A DNA stretch of 64,000 nucleotides from Christensenella sp. (GCA_022009775.1 CP091723.1:372001-436000), one strand, 5' to 3'; numbered from the stretch's first letter, positions 14,388 to 24,120 are shown. A program made the numbers and translations. Notes: a model not told the origin generated them from the letters alone.

Positions 14388-14619
14388 TGAATTTTTTGCA
14401 ACCTTGTGCCAAAAACCGGACAAATTATCCCCTGTCATTCTGTCAATGCAAAGCGGAGCAACTTGCTTGCAAGGGTTGCGTAGCGCATGTATTCACGTAG
14501 CAACGCCTTTGAAAAAGGCAAAACCGTAGGTTCTATGCAGAAGCATAGCAGTTGCGAGTAGCGAAGCGAAGAATCTCGCGGAAGCGAAACGGCACTACAT
14601 TGACAAATCGAGATTTTGA
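14388..14619 (+). other. Structured 5' leader / likely dispersed intergenic repeat
   Basis: This non-coding leader lies between the operator and csoR. It contains consecutive hairpins: GCCTTT/AAAGGC (14505-14519), CTATGC-AGAA-GCATAG (14533-14548) and GCGAG/CTCGC (14554-14579). The words CTGTCATTCTG (14432) and AGCGAAGCGAAGAATCTCGCG (around 14560-14580) resemble a dispersed intergenic repeat common in Clostridia-like genomes. That resemblance is recalled, not tested. No riboswitch class was recognised. Confidence 0.45.
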
Positions 14620-14631
14620 AAGGAGTTATTT

Positions 14632-14955
14632 ATGAACGAAAACGAAAAAACTTGCTCTTGTTGCTCTGCTTGCGAGCATCACAAACACACTCCGCGCACC
14701 GACGAGCAACTCAAAGCGTTGACCGACAGGCTCAATCGCATCATCGGACAACTGAACGGAATAAAGAACATGATTGCCGACAACCGCTATTGCGGAGACG
14801 TGCTTATGCAGGTTTCGGCGGTGGAAAGCGCGTTGCAAAGTTTCGGCTACGTCGTGCTGACGGAGCATTTGAAGACTTGCGTGGTTGAAAACGTGCAACA
14901 AGGCAACGTTGACATTCTCGACGAAGTCGTCGATCTCATCAAGAAATTGAAATGA
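14632..14955 (+). CDS. csoR: Copper-sensing transcriptional repressor CsoR
   Basis: 107-residue all-helical CsoR/RcnR-family repressor that binds Cu(I) and then releases the operator upstream. The core DRLNRIIGQLNGIKNMI is the family signature. Copper ligands are visible as Cys in RYCGDVL, and His and Cys in EHLKTC, the C-H-C pattern typical of CsoR rather than FrmR or RcnR. The first 20 residues are unusually rich in Cys and His (CSCCSACEHHKH), which could bind extra metal. AAAGGAG precedes the ATG. copA follows after 27 bp, so the regulator is the first gene of its own target operon. Confidence 0.93.
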   Translation: MNENEKTCSCCSACEHHKHTPRTDEQLKALTDRLNRIIGQLNGIKNMIADNRYCGDVLMQVSAVESALQSFGYVVLTEHLKTCVVENVQQGNVDILDEVVDLIKKLK

Positions 14956-14982
14956 AATTTTTACACACAATAAGGGCGTAAT

Positions 14983-17543
14983 ATGGAAAAACTCAAATTC
15001 AACGTATCGGGCATGTCGTGCGCGGCGTGCAGTGCGAGAGTTGAAAAAGTCGTGGGCGCGCTTGACGGCGTAAAGTCGGTCAGCGTGTCCCTTCTCACCA
15101 ACTCTATGGTGGTGGAATTCGATTCTCCGCTCACCCCGAAAGATATTTCGCGCGCGATATCCGACGCAGGATACAAGGCCTCTCCCGTTTCGGACAAATC
15201 GCAAAAGAAAGAGAAACTCAACCCCACTCTCGTGATGCTCATAAGGCTCATCGTCTCAATCGTGCTTCTCGTACCTTTGATGTACGTGTCAATGGGCGTG
15301 GTGATGTGGGGCTGGCCTGCACCCGCCGCTCTCAAATCAAATCCTATGGCGATTGCGGGATACGAACTTGCGCTGTCTTTTGTCATAATGATTGTCAACG
15401 GCAAGTTCTTCGTCAGCGGCACAAAAGCACTTTTTCACGGCGCGCCCAATATGGACACGTTGGTGTCGATGGGCAGTTTCATATCCTTTGCATACAGCGT
15501 TGCGCTGATGATTCAGGCAGGCGTAGAACCTATGCACCTGAACCACCTTGCACACAATCTCTACTTTGAGTCGGCGGCGATGATACTTGCGCTCATCACA
15601 CTCGGCAAAAACCCTCGAGTCGTACAGCAAAGGCAAGACCACTTCCGCAATCAAAGGATTGATGAATCTCGCTCCGCAAACGGTGCACGTTCTCGTTGAC
15701 GGCGTTGAGAAAGAAATCTCCATATCCGAACTCAAAGAAAACGACTTGTTTGTCGTGCGCCCCGGCGAAAACTTCGCGGCGGACGGCGTCGTCGTAAACG
15801 GCAGCGCAACCGTCAACGAAGCGTCCGTCACGGGCGAAAGCATGCCCGTTGAAAAGACGGTCGGAGACAAGGTCGTTTCGGGTACTTCCAACGTTGACGG
15901 TTTCGTCACGATAAGAGCGGAAAAAGTGGGCGAAGACACCACTCTCGCAGGCATAATAAAACTTGTCGAAGACGCGTCGTCTTCCAAAGCCCCGATTGCA
16001 AAAACGGCAGATAAAGTGTCGGGAGTGTTTGTACCAAGTGTCATTTGCGTCGCTTTGCTCGTTTTTGTCGTGTGGATCGCAGTCACAAAAAATTGGGATA
16101 CTTCACTCAAACACGCAATCAGCGTTCTCGTCATTTCATGCCCTTGCGCGCTAGGTCTTGCAACACCTGTGGCAATCATGGTGGGCAACGGAAAAGGCGC
16201 GAAAAAACGGTATACTTTTCAAGACCGCAACCGCGCTTGAACAAGCAGGAAAAGCGGACGTCGTCGTGCTTGACAAGACAGGCACGATCACAAAAGGCGA
16301 GCCTGTCGTCACCGATGTTTTGTCCCTTGCGAACATGGCTTGCGGCGGCGAAAAAGACGCCGATTTTGACCATATTTCCCACATATCGCAAGACGATATA
16401 ATCCGCATGTGCGCAAGCCTTGAAAGCGGGTCTTCCCACCCCATTGCTTCCGCAATCGTAAAGGAACATGAGCGTCTTTTCGGCACGTCTCCCACGCCGG
16501 CAACCGACTTTGAAAATTTGTCGGGACACGGTCTTATAGGCGTAGTGGACGGCAAAAACGCATTGCTCGGCAACGCCACTCTTATGCAAAAAAACGACGT
16601 TGAAATCTCGCTTGCATCAAGCAGTGCGGCTGCGCTTTCGCAAAGCGGAAAGACTCCACTTTATCTTGCAATCGACGGCAAGTTGGCAGGCATCGTCGCC
16701 GTTGCCGACGAGTTGAAAGACGACAGCGTGCAAGCAATATCCGCCCTTCACCAACAGGGTTTGAAAGTGGTTATGCTCACGGGCGACAACGGCGCAAGCG
16801 CACGCTCGGTTGCCACCGCTTGCAACGTGGATGCGGTCATATCCGACGTTCTGCCCAAAGACAAGGACAGCGTTGTGTCCGCGCTCAAAAAGTACGGCAA
16901 AGTGGTCATGGTGGGCGACGGAATCAACGACGCTCCCGCACTCACTCGCGCGGACGTGGGCATCGCAATCGGCGCAGGCACGGACGTGGCAATAGATAGC
17001 GCGGACGTGGTGCTTATGCACTCGTCACTGATGGACGTTGCGCGCGCAATAACGCTCTCTCGCCGTACACTGCTCAACATAAAAGAAAATCTATTCTGGG
17101 CATTCATCTACAACCTTGTGTGCATCCCCATTGCCGCAGGCGTGTTTTCCCCGCTCGGCTTGACGCTCGACCCGATGATAGGAGCGGCAGCGATGAGCCT
17201 ATCAAGCGTCAGCGTGGTGTTAAATGCGTTGCGACTCAATCTCGCAAAACTCGACAAACACTCTGCACGCAAGAAAGCACCGATAGACCTTGACGTTGAC
17301 GCAATCCGCGCCGAGATAAACAACGCAAACGACACCGATACAATCAACACCGCTGCGGGCAATCAAACGTCCGCTTGCCAATGCACCGATAACGTTTGCG
17401 ACAACACTTGCCAATCAATACGAAACGACTGTGGCAACGCTTGCGTAATTGAAAAATCAAAAACAATAAGTAATATTTTGCCAAAACTCGCAAATGCCGA
17501 TTGTGACGGCAAATGCGACCTTGCGGCTGAAAAAAGGAGATAA
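14983..17543 (+). CDS. copA: Copper-exporting P1B-type ATPase CopA (two frameshifts)
   Basis: About 852 residues after correction. It pumps Cu(I) across the membrane using ATP. Order of features: N-terminal HMA domain (MSCAAC, about residues 11-16), membrane helices, actuator loop TGES (about 282), transmembrane CPC (about 385), DKTGT with the phosphorylated Asp (about 429), SSHP (about 483), TGDN (about 598) and GDGINDAP (about 643). The reading frame breaks twice, each time by one extra A: at the A5 run 15607-15611 (LGK to TLESYSKGKT) and the A6 run 16202-16207 (GAK to NGILFKT). All catalytic motifs are intact across the breaks, which favours assembly error. The C-terminus carries an unusual tail of about 85 residues with eight or more Cys (CQCTDNVCDNTC, CDGKCD), a likely extra metal-binding segment. 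Nothing suggests programmed frameshifting. Confidence 0.92.
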
Positions 17544-17547
17544 ATCT

Positions 17548-17757
17548 ATGCAAAAAACTTTGAATATCACCGGTATGATGTGCAACCACTGTGTTGCGCA
17601 CGTCAAAAAAGCACTCGAAAGCGTGGACGGCGTGTCTTCGGTCAACGTATCGCTTGAAAACAACAACGCAACCGTCACTCTATCTCACCCCGTTGATGAC
17701 GCAACACTTGCAAAAGCCGTCACCGATGAAGGCTATGAAGTGACAAGCATCAACTGA
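17548..17757 (+). CDS. copZ: Copper chaperone CopZ (HMA domain)
   Basis: 69-residue heavy-metal-associated domain protein that carries Cu(I) to CopA and CsoR. The motif MMCNHC near residue 10 gives the two Cys ligands. The ferredoxin-like beta-alpha-beta-beta-alpha-beta fold is complete, ending in DEGYEVTSIN. The start is ATG 17548, preceded by AAAAGGAGATAAATCT; an upstream in-frame start at 17494 would lie inside copA. It begins 4 bp after the copA stop, so the two genes are probably translationally coupled. Confidence 0.93.
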   Translation: MQKTLNITGMMCNHCVAHVKKALESVDGVSSVNVSLENNNATVTLSHPVDDATLAKAVTDEGYEVTSIN

Positions 17758-17787
17758 CACCCCGCGCCACGCAAGGCGCAATCAATT

Positions 17788-17822
17788 GAAAAAACGACCT
17801 GCAATCGCAAGTCGTTTTTTAT
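17788..17822. terminator. Bidirectional rho-independent terminator after copZ
   Basis: AAAAAACGAC...GTCGTTTTTT with an inner TGC/GCA pair and loop AATC forms a stem with A and T tails on both sides. It lies between convergent copZ and the PHP gene, so it can terminate both. Confidence 0.85.
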
Positions 17823-17839
17823 TTTCGCTTTTAAATCAA

Positions 17840-18631
17840 TCAATACACTTTTAACGCCTTTGCGGTGCGCGGATCGAGATCGTAGACAAAATTCTTGTCT
17901 TCGTCACCGTGGAAATCGCTGCCGCCCGTGGGCAAAAGCCTGTGCGCTTTCATGAGCGCTTCAAACTTTTGCATATCCTGCTGATTGTGGGACGGATAAT
18001 TGAGCTCTATACCGTCAAGCCCAAACTGTTTCAAGCCGCCCACAAGCAAATCCAATCTCTTGTCGAGAAGGTATTTTTTCGGATGTGCAACGGATGCGAA
18101 ACCGCCATATTTTTTGATTAGTTGAACGGCGGCAACGGGCGTGAGCCGCTTTGCCTCGCAATAAGCTTTTCCGCTTGTGCCGAGATACTTTTCAAACACC
18201 TCGTTTATGTCGCGGCAATACCCCTTTTTGACAATCTCTCGCGCCATATTCATGCGCCCCAGTCCATCCGCTGAAAAGTCGATGTCAACATCTATACCGA
18301 GAAGGGCGAGTTTTTTGCCTATCTCGATATTGCGCTGCCTGCGCAAATCCTTGACATAGGCGAGTTCTTGCACAAAATCAGGGTTTTTGTAGTCGATATT
18401 GTATCCTAAAACGTGGATTTCGCAAGTTGAGTAGGTTGAAAACTCAATGCCGTCCACAAATTTCAAGCCGCATTTTTTGGCTTCTTCTCTGCCTTCTTCA
18501 AGCCCCGCAACGCTGTCGTGATCGGTGATTGCCATCACTTCGATGCCCTTGTCTTTTGCCCATTGCACCACTTGTGCGGGCGTCTTGGAGCCGTCGCTTT
18601 TTGTTGTGTGGATATGCAAATCAGCCTTCAT
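17840..18631 (-). CDS. PHP-domain phosphoesterase (RNase AM/YciV-like)
   Basis: 263-residue PHP metallo-phosphoesterase. The opening ADLHIHTTKSDGS gives the first metal ligands (HxH). ITDHDS, GIEFST, VAHPKK and GGSDFHGDED supply the remaining His and Asp ligands of the trinuclear site. Relatives hydrolyse 3',5'-bisnucleotides or trim 5' RNA ends; the substrate cannot be told from sequence. The start chosen is ATG 18631, which overlaps the rmuC stop by 11 bp, indicating translational coupling to rmuC. An upstream in-frame start (18709) would encode a non-homologous extension within rmuC. Confidence 0.82.
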   Translation of the reverse strand: MKADLHIHTTKSDGSKTPAQVVQWAKDKGIEVMAITDHDSVAGLEEGREEAKKCGLKFVDGIEFSTYSTCEIHVLGYNIDYKNPDFVQELAYVKDLRRQRNIEIGKKLALLGIDVDIDFSADGLGRMNMAREIVKKGYCRDINEVFEKYLGTSGKAYCEAKRLTPVAAVQLIKKYGGFASVAHPKKYLLDKRLDLLVGGLKQFGLDGIELNYPSHNQQDMQKFEALMKAHRLLPTGGSDFHGDEDKNFVYDLDPRTAKALKVY

Positions 18632-20003
18632 ATACATCCACTTCCTTAAACGTGATTTCGTCATCTCCGATGTCGCCGATAAGCTGATCCATATCAGGAC
18701 CTTTTTCATCGGAAATGCTGTTGATTTTGTTGAGTTTTTTGCCTATAATCATCGTGCGTTTTTCGGCGTTTTCAAGCGTCTTGCGCACGCCGTCGATCTT
18801 GTCGCCGGTCTGTTGCAACAGCTTGGTGAACATCGCAAAATCGGTCATAAATCCTTGCAAAAGTTTGCCGATTTCGGTGCTGCGTTTTTCAATTGCAACG
18901 CTCTTGAAGCCCATTTGCAAACTGTTGAGAAGCGCGGCAATCGTAGTCGGTCCGCACACCACGATACGGAACTTGTTTTGAATGTCTTCAACAAGTCCTT
19001 CCCTTCTCAACACTTCGGCGTACAGGCTCTCTGTGGGCAGATACATGATTGCAAAATCGGTGGTTTTGGGCGGCGCGATATACTTGTCGCGTATGCTCAT
19101 GGCTTCCGCTTTCACGCGCTGAGCGAGTGCTTTGCTTGCGCTCTCCACTCCGTCGGGGTCTCCCTTTTCGGACGCTTCGACAAGGCGTGCATAGTCTTCC
19201 ACGGGGAACTTTGCGTCCACCGGCAACCACACTTCTTCGTCCGTCTTGCCCGGCATGCGAATGACAAAGTCCACCATATCTTCACTGCCGCGTTTTATAC
19301 GCACTTGTTTTGCGTATTGCTCGGGCGCAAGGATTTGAGAAAGAAGACTTTCAAGCGACACTTCGCCCCACGTTCCGCGCGTTTTTACGTTCTTGAAAAT
19401 GCGGTTGAGATCGTTGACTCCCGTCTGCAAATTCTGCAATTCGCCGAACGTACGATTAATTTCTTCAAGCCTGTCGTTGACGATCTTGAAAGACTGATTG
19501 AAACGTTGTTCGAGCGTTGCGCTCAATTTTTCGTCAACGGTCTGACGCATTTTGTCAAGTTGAACGGCGTTGTCCTGCTTCATTTCCTTTATGCTTTCGG
19601 CATTTGCAAGACGCAAATCGGATATGCTTTTTGCCGTCGATTGCTTTACGTCGGCAAGTCCTTGCTGGGTGGATTGTGCCTGAGCGGCAAGAGCCTGTTG
19701 CGTGGATTGCGTGACGTTTGCAAGCCCCTGTTGAGTTGCAACCGCAAACCTATCCATACGCTCGCCGAGCGCAGAGATGCTGTTCGCTTGCGCGTTTATC
19801 GCGCCCGTAATCATAATATTGTTGACTTTTATGGAATTTTCGACATCGTTTTTCAGTCTTTCATTCTCCGCCCGCACGTCTTCCATACGCACGCTTTGAG
19901 TGCCCGAAACACCATTTCTTTTTTTCAAATCTAGCACTAGCAGTACAATCGCAATCAATGCAAGCACCGCGCTTATTGCCCCGATAACGTACAATCCCGT
20001 CAT
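18621..20003 (-). CDS. rmuC: DNA recombination protein RmuC
   Basis: 460 residues. RmuC-family proteins are thought to act as nucleases or nuclease-associated factors limiting inversions between short repeats. Residues 1-25 form a membrane anchor (VIGAISAVLALIAIVLLVLD), then a coiled coil with QSTQQGLA/QSTQQALA repeats (about 75-150), then the conserved RmuC domain (about 165-400) containing KTRGTWGEVSLESLLSQILAP and DAKFPVEDY with catalytic-type Asp and Lys residues. The ATG has no strong ribosome site. It lies 36 bp downstream of cca on the same strand. Confidence 0.9.
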   Translation of the reverse strand: MTGLYVIGAISAVLALIAIVLLVLDLKKRNGVSGTQSVRMEDVRAENERLKNDVENSIKVNNIMITGAINAQANSISALGERMDRFAVATQQGLANVTQSTQQALAAQAQSTQQGLADVKQSTAKSISDLRLANAESIKEMKQDNAVQLDKMRQTVDEKLSATLEQRFNQSFKIVNDRLEEINRTFGELQNLQTGVNDLNRIFKNVKTRGTWGEVSLESLLSQILAPEQYAKQVRIKRGSEDMVDFVIRMPGKTDEEVWLPVDAKFPVEDYARLVEASEKGDPDGVESASKALAQRVKAEAMSIRDKYIAPPKTTDFAIMYLPTESLYAEVLRREGLVEDIQNKFRIVVCGPTTIAALLNSLQMGFKSVAIEKRSTEIGKLLQGFMTDFAMFTKLLQQTGDKIDGVRKTLENAEKRTMIIGKKLNKINSISDEKGPDMDQLIGDIGDDEITFKEVDVYEG

Positions 20004-20039
20004 ATCGTTGCCCCCTTTATATTTATCTTTCGAGTTTTT

Positions 20040-21397
20040 TTATTTTGACTTTTCAATTTTCCTTGCAGCGTAAGCAAGTGCCTTATCCCTGTCGTCAAGC
20101 GACGGTTCGAGCGCGGTGTCACGCAAAAGCGATTTGAGAATTTCACCGCATTGCGCGCCCTTTGCACCGAGCGCAAGCAAATCGTTTCCGTCGATTTTCA
20201 AGTCTTTTACGCAAAGCGGAAGAACCTTTTCTTTCACTTCGAGCCACGCTTTGCGCACGCGGTTTTCTCTTGTGATTTCGCCTGCGCTTGCAATCGCGTC
20301 CGCATCCATAAGGCAAAGCAAATCGTCGATATACGGTGCGTTATTCACGCAGAATGCACGCAACTTGCTCTCCGACGTATTGCCGTTGATGTCGACCATG
20401 TGTAGAGACACGAGTTTGCTCATTCTGTCTATTTCGGCGTTTGAAAACTTCAGTCTCTCGGCAATCGCACGCACCATTTTTTTCACCGACGACGGCGTGA
20501 AAATGCATGTTGCCGTCTTCTTTCATACACGGTGCTTTTCCAACGTCATGCAGAAGTGCCGCCCACCTGATATTCGGCGGAGCGACTTCAAAGGCTTTCA
20601 CACTGTGAGTATACGCTTCATAAAGATGATATTTCTTCGGCTGATTGAGACCTTTCAATGCGGCAAGTTCGGGCAAAATCAAATCCACAAGTCCCAAATC
20701 GTCGAGCATTTCAAGCCCTTTGACGTGCGCGCGTTTGAGATTCAGTTCGGGATGTTTCGTGTCCGCAACGAAAATTTTACAAAGTTCGTCCCTTATGCGT
20801 TCTCTTGCAAGGTCGCCCACTCTCCAAGCGTTCTTCTTTGCGACTTCGTAGGTCTCTTTTTCGACGTCGAAGCCGAGTTCGCTTGCAAATCGCACCATAC
20901 GCAAAATGCGCAAACCGTCCGCTTCAAACACCGCGTTCGGTTCGTCGGCCGTGGAAATAATTTTGTTTTTTATATCTTCTTTTCCGCCGAGCAAATCGAC
21001 GATTTCACCCGTGAGAATATCTTTGTAAAGCGCGTTGCACTTGAAATCTCTTCGTCTTGCGTCAAGCGACATATCCGAAGTAAACGTAACGTCGTCGGGC
21101 GAGTGTTTTCCGCTTGCCTTGTCATAACTGTCCGTGCGGAAAGTGGTGTATTCGACGCAAAAATCGTCAGACGATATATGCACCGTCCCCATACGCAGAT
21201 TTTTTGCCGAAACGACGAAATCTGTGTTTAACAATATCTTTTTGACAGTTTCAACATCGAGTTGTGCGCACACGTCAACGTCATAGCACTTCACGCCGAG
21301 CAATTCGTCTCTCACGCAACCGCCCACTTCGTACAGTGGTGCGGCAGGCGAAAAAATAAGTTGCCAGTCTTTTGAGTTTTTGCTCGTCAACCGCCAT
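20040..21397 (-). CDS. cca: CCA tRNA nucleotidyltransferase (two frameshifts)
   Basis: About 451 residues after correction. It adds or repairs the CCA end of tRNAs. The start is ATG 21397 (MAVDEQKLKRLATYF), overlapping the hpt stop. The nucleotidyltransferase head has GGCVRDELLG and YDVDV, with the catalytic DxD-type pair. RRRDFKCNALYKD and the NTP-selecting EADGLRILRMVRFASELGF follow, then an HD-like region (AALLHDVGKA) in the C-terminal half. Breaks: an extra A in the A6 run 21351-21356 (plus strand) near the N-terminus, and an extra T in the T7 run 20478-20484, where VVGEK continues as MVRAIAERL. Both are homopolymers and no motif is lost, so the gene is probably functional. Confidence 0.88.
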
Positions 21398-21928
21398 ACA
21401 CTTCGGGTGCAAGGACGCAAACGTCCTTGAAATTTCTCATCTTTTCGTTGTAGTCGAGACCGTATCCGACGACGAATTCGTTTTCGATTTCAAAGCCGAT
21501 ATAGTCTCCTTTGAAATCGACTTTTCTTCTTGACGGCTTGTCGAGAAGAGCGCACACTTTGAGCGACTTCGGCGCGCGTGTGAGCAACAGTTTTTGAGAT
21601 AGCAAAGCGTGATGCCCGTGTCGATGATGTCTTCAACGACAATGACGTTTTTGTCTTTTATAGGCTCGGACAAGTCCTTTATCATCTTCACTTCTCCGCT
21701 CGAACTCGTGCCTGCGCCGTAACTCGAAACCGAGATAAAATCCATCTCAACGTCGCCTTCGAGTTCTCTGACGAGATCCGCAAAGAATATGCTTGCGCCG
21801 CGCAACGTGCAAACAAGCGTTATCGCTTCACCCTTGTAGTCGCGGTTGATTTGCTCGCCGAGTTCTTTTTACGCGTTTTGCGATTTCGTCTCTTGTGATA
21901 AGCACTTTTTTATCTCTTTGCCGTACAT
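21387..21928 (-). CDS. hpt: Hypoxanthine phosphoribosyltransferase (three frameshifts)
   Basis: 180 residues after correction, the usual Hpt length. It converts hypoxanthine or guanine plus PRPP to IMP or GMP. Start ATG 21928 (MYGKEIKKVLITRDEIAKRVKELGEQ) follows CGGAGATAAAAA. The PRPP-binding motif VIVVEDIIDTGITL and the PRTase region TLRGASIFFADLVREL are clear. Three indels disturb the frame: one base missing at the T6 run 21906-21911, one extra at the T5 run 21866-21870, and one missing at the T5 run 21591-21595. The first two cancel. Order tilS-hpt-cca on one strand; tilS-hpt adjacency is classic in Bacillota. Confidence 0.87.
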
Positions 21929-21980
21929 TTTTTATCTCCGTAAAATTATTATACTATGTTTTGTGGTGCGTTTTCGGGAC

Positions 21981-23300
21981 TTACTCGGAAAGCGTGAGTT
22001 TCAACACGTTTTTGCCGTCTTCGATTTTCACGGTTGACGATATTTCTACGCCGAACACCGCAAGCACTTCGTTGCCGCTTGCAAGCACCGAAAGTTTCTC
22101 TCTCAATCGAAGCGGAATTTTTTTGTCTGTCAGAAAGTCTCCCAAACTTTTCTTTCCGCCACCGAATTTATTTATATAGTCTCCGTTTTGTCTGCGTCTT
22201 ACGACCGCGCCGCAAGGCACTTTGTCGCCGTCTATAAACAGCACTTTTCCATCCTTTTCCCTGTTTTCGAACTCACTCATGTCCGACCTTTCTATCTTCA
22301 CGCCGAACGTCGGAAATTCACCGATAGAAAAAGGCTCTTCTTTTTCGCAAACGACGTCTTTTGCTTTGCTCATAACGATAAAATCGCCGTCCTTGTGACA
22401 CACGATACCGTGCGCAAGCTCGATTCTCTTTCCGTTTTCGGCATCTTTGAGCGCAAAAACGAGCGGAAAATGTCTCTCTTCGACGTCTTGTCCTTCTCCT
22501 AAAAGCGTCGCGCCTTGAACGATATATTCTTTTGCAAGAACGGGCTCTTTTAAATCCGCAATCGCAATGCGCACTTCCCCTTTTTCAAGAGAAAGCGGTC
22601 GCATAAGACTTTCTATATATTCTTCCGTCTCCGAAGCGTTGCGCGTGAGTCGTGCGACGGAATCGAGAAGAGACGGAAAACGATCTTTCAGGTTTTCAAG
22701 TTCGCGGCGCAGAAAATTGCGCGTATAGTCCGTGCAACAGTTCGTTTGGTCGTCAACGTATGCAAGTCGGTTTTCTTTGACGTATTCGTCTATATCCGCT
22801 CTCGAACAGGAAAGAAGCGGACGAATATATTCTCCCGAAACTTCTTTCATGCCTTGCAATCCTTTTACGCCCGTTCCGCGAAGTATGCGCATAAAAACGG
22901 TTTCCGCCTGATCGTCAAGATGATGAGCAAGCGCAACGTAATCGCACCGGCCGTCTTCGAGCAGTTTGTCGAAAATCTCATATCGCAGCATGCGCGCACC
23001 CTGCTCCGTCGTATATCCGTTTTCATCGCAAAAAGTCGGAACGTCCACCGAATACGCAAAAAGTTCAACTCCGCACTTCTCACAGAGTTGTTTGACGAAA
23101 AGACTGTCCTTCACGCTCTCTTCACCGCGAATTCCGTGTTCGACGTTGATTGCAACGACTTTTTTTCCGTTTTTCAAAAGTGCATGAAAAAGCGCAACGG
23201 AATCTCTTCCGCCGCTAAGCGCAACGCCTATCGTCGCGTCGCTTTTTATTTTCGTCCTTTCAAAAAACGACGAAACGCTCTTTTCAACGCTTGAAGTCAT
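21981..23300 (-). CDS. tilS: tRNA(Ile)-lysidine synthase TilS
   Basis: 439 residues from ATG 23300. It attaches lysine to C34 of the AUA-decoding tRNA-Ile. The PP-loop signature GVALSGGRDSVALFH lies near residues 24-38. HHLDDQAETVFMRILRGTG is the conserved substrate region. The C-terminal TilS domain includes RRRQNGDYINKFGGGKKSLG and VLAVFGVEIS. An in-frame ATG eight codons upstream (23324) exists, but a promoter TTGAAA-N17-TATAAT lies between the two starts and places the transcription start at or next to 23300, so the shorter form is preferred. No Shine-Dalgarno sequence is visible. Confidence 0.9.
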   Translation of the reverse strand: MTSSVEKSVSSFFERTKIKSDATIGVALSGGRDSVALFHALLKNGKKVVAINVEHGIRGEESVKDSLFVKQLCEKCGVELFAYSVDVPTFCDENGYTTEQGARMLRYEIFDKLLEDGRCDYVALAHHLDDQAETVFMRILRGTGVKGLQGMKEVSGEYIRPLLSCSRADIDEYVKENRLAYVDDQTNCCTDYTRNFLRRELENLKDRFPSLLDSVARLTRNASETEEYIESLMRPLSLEKGEVRIAIADLKEPVLAKEYIVQGATLLGEGQDVEERHFPLVFALKDAENGKRIELAHGIVCHKDGDFIVMSKAKDVVCEKEEPFSIGEFPTFGVKIERSDMSEFENREKDGKVLFIDGDKVPCGAVVRRRQNGDYINKFGGGKKSLGDFLTDKKIPLRLREKLSVLASGNEVLAVFGVEISSTVKIEDGKNVLKLTLSE

Positions 23301-23306
23301 ACGCTG

Positions 23307-23335
23307 ATTATACAGCAAAACCATGAGAATTTCAA
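23307..23335 (-). promoter_or_regulatory. Promoter of tilS, predicted leaderless
   Basis: On the minus strand, TTGAAA (23335-23330), a 17-bp spacer and TATAAT (23312-23307) end 6 nt before ATG 23300. Transcription should start at or within a base or two of the A of the ATG. Confidence 0.7.
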
Positions 23336-23339
23336 GATA

Positions 23340-23960
23340 ATACAGTTATAAAATTTATATAATAAGTCACGTGTTTTTATTATTTGCCTTTACTGCAACA
23401 TAATGCAACTTTCCCCTTTCGTCATCTGTTTGGACTGCGGCGTTTGCGTGGCAATCCGCCTTGTTCGCTTTGGCTACAATTCGTCCACCGGACGAATTGC
23501 TTTACGCGTCGCGCCCATATCGCCATTCCCCCTTAAAAGGGAACCCACGGCGACTGCGTAGCAGGGGGACACACTCGGTCGAGACATAACTTGCGTCATT
23601 TCTCTTATTGTGCCACTCGTTCGCAAGCGAAAGAAACAACACTCGCTTGCTCACTTGTACTTCACACACAAGGGTTCACGCGCGTCAAAAACAAGCGAAC
23701 TCGTGTTTGAGTTATAAGATGAAAGCGCAGTTTTTGGCGCGTGGGATAAAGGAACACCAAGGCTCAAAAGCGAACGGTTGCAACTCGTTGCAATCGTTGC
23801 AATAGGAATTGTGTGTGACGTAAGTCCGACGCTCGATACGGTCGCCGCCTTGCGGCTCCGATTCCGTCTTCGAAGTCACATATTCCGTTTATAAGTACGC
23901 TTCGAATAAGTTTTCGTTTCGGGCGCAACCGAAAAAAACTATGTCATTGCGTCAATCGCG
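23340..23960. repeat. Non-coding, repeat-like intergenic block between tilS and spoIIE
   Basis: About 620 bp with no credible gene or tRNA. It includes a perfect 10-bp inverted repeat CAATTCGTCC-acc-GGACGAATTG (23477-23499) and a C/G-run block (CCCCCTTAAAAGGG near 23535, GCAGGGGGACACACTCGG near 23563). The composition differs from the neighbouring genes. It looks like decayed dispersed intergenic repeats, but only one copy is visible here. Confidence 0.45.
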
Positions 23961-23961
23961 T

Positions 23962-23984
23962 CCAAAGTCAATCGCTATTTAGCG
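23962..23984 (+). repeat. Degenerate 3' end of a third structured element
   Basis: AGTCAATCGCTATTTAGCG resembles the 3' end of the 113-nt units that follow (AGTTATTCGCTATTTAGCGC). It sits just upstream of unit 1, as if an earlier unit had decayed. Confidence 0.45.
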
Positions 23985-23998
23985 TGTTTGTGTAAAGT

Positions 23999-24111
23999 GC
24001 GATAAATAGATGAAGAACAAGAAAACACCCATCCGAAACAAAACCCAACGTACATTTAGTACGTGATTTTGGAGCGGATGGGCGTTGACGCAGTTATTCG
24101 CTATTTAGCGC
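23999..24111 (+). ncRNA. Candidate structured RNA, unit 1 of a tandem pair
   Basis: 113-nt element, possibly a structured RNA of unknown class. Outer helix GCGATAAATAG with CTATTTAGCGC (one mismatch). Second helix ACACCCATCCG with CGGATGGGCGT. Apical hairpin ACGTAC-ATTTA-GTACGT. The internal loop strands ATGAAGAACAAGAAA and GCAGTTATTCG are nearly identical in unit 2, while the helices differ and keep pairing. Orientation is not certain: on the plus strand it converges on the spoIIE 3' end; on the minus strand it would be in the spoIIE-tilS spacer. Two units are not enough to prove covariation. Confidence 0.6.
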
Positions 24112-24120
24112 AAATAAAAC

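Noticed and set aside
14983..17543. Programmed frameshifting in copA
   Set aside because: The CopA(Z) type of programmed shift needs a slippery site plus stimulator near the first domain; here two +1 insertions sit in plain A runs in mid-gene and similar errors occur in many other genes.
23340..23960. tRNA genes, as are common near spoIIE in Bacillus
   Set aside because: No cloverleaf, no GTTCRANNC T-loop and no CCA end could be found in either strand.
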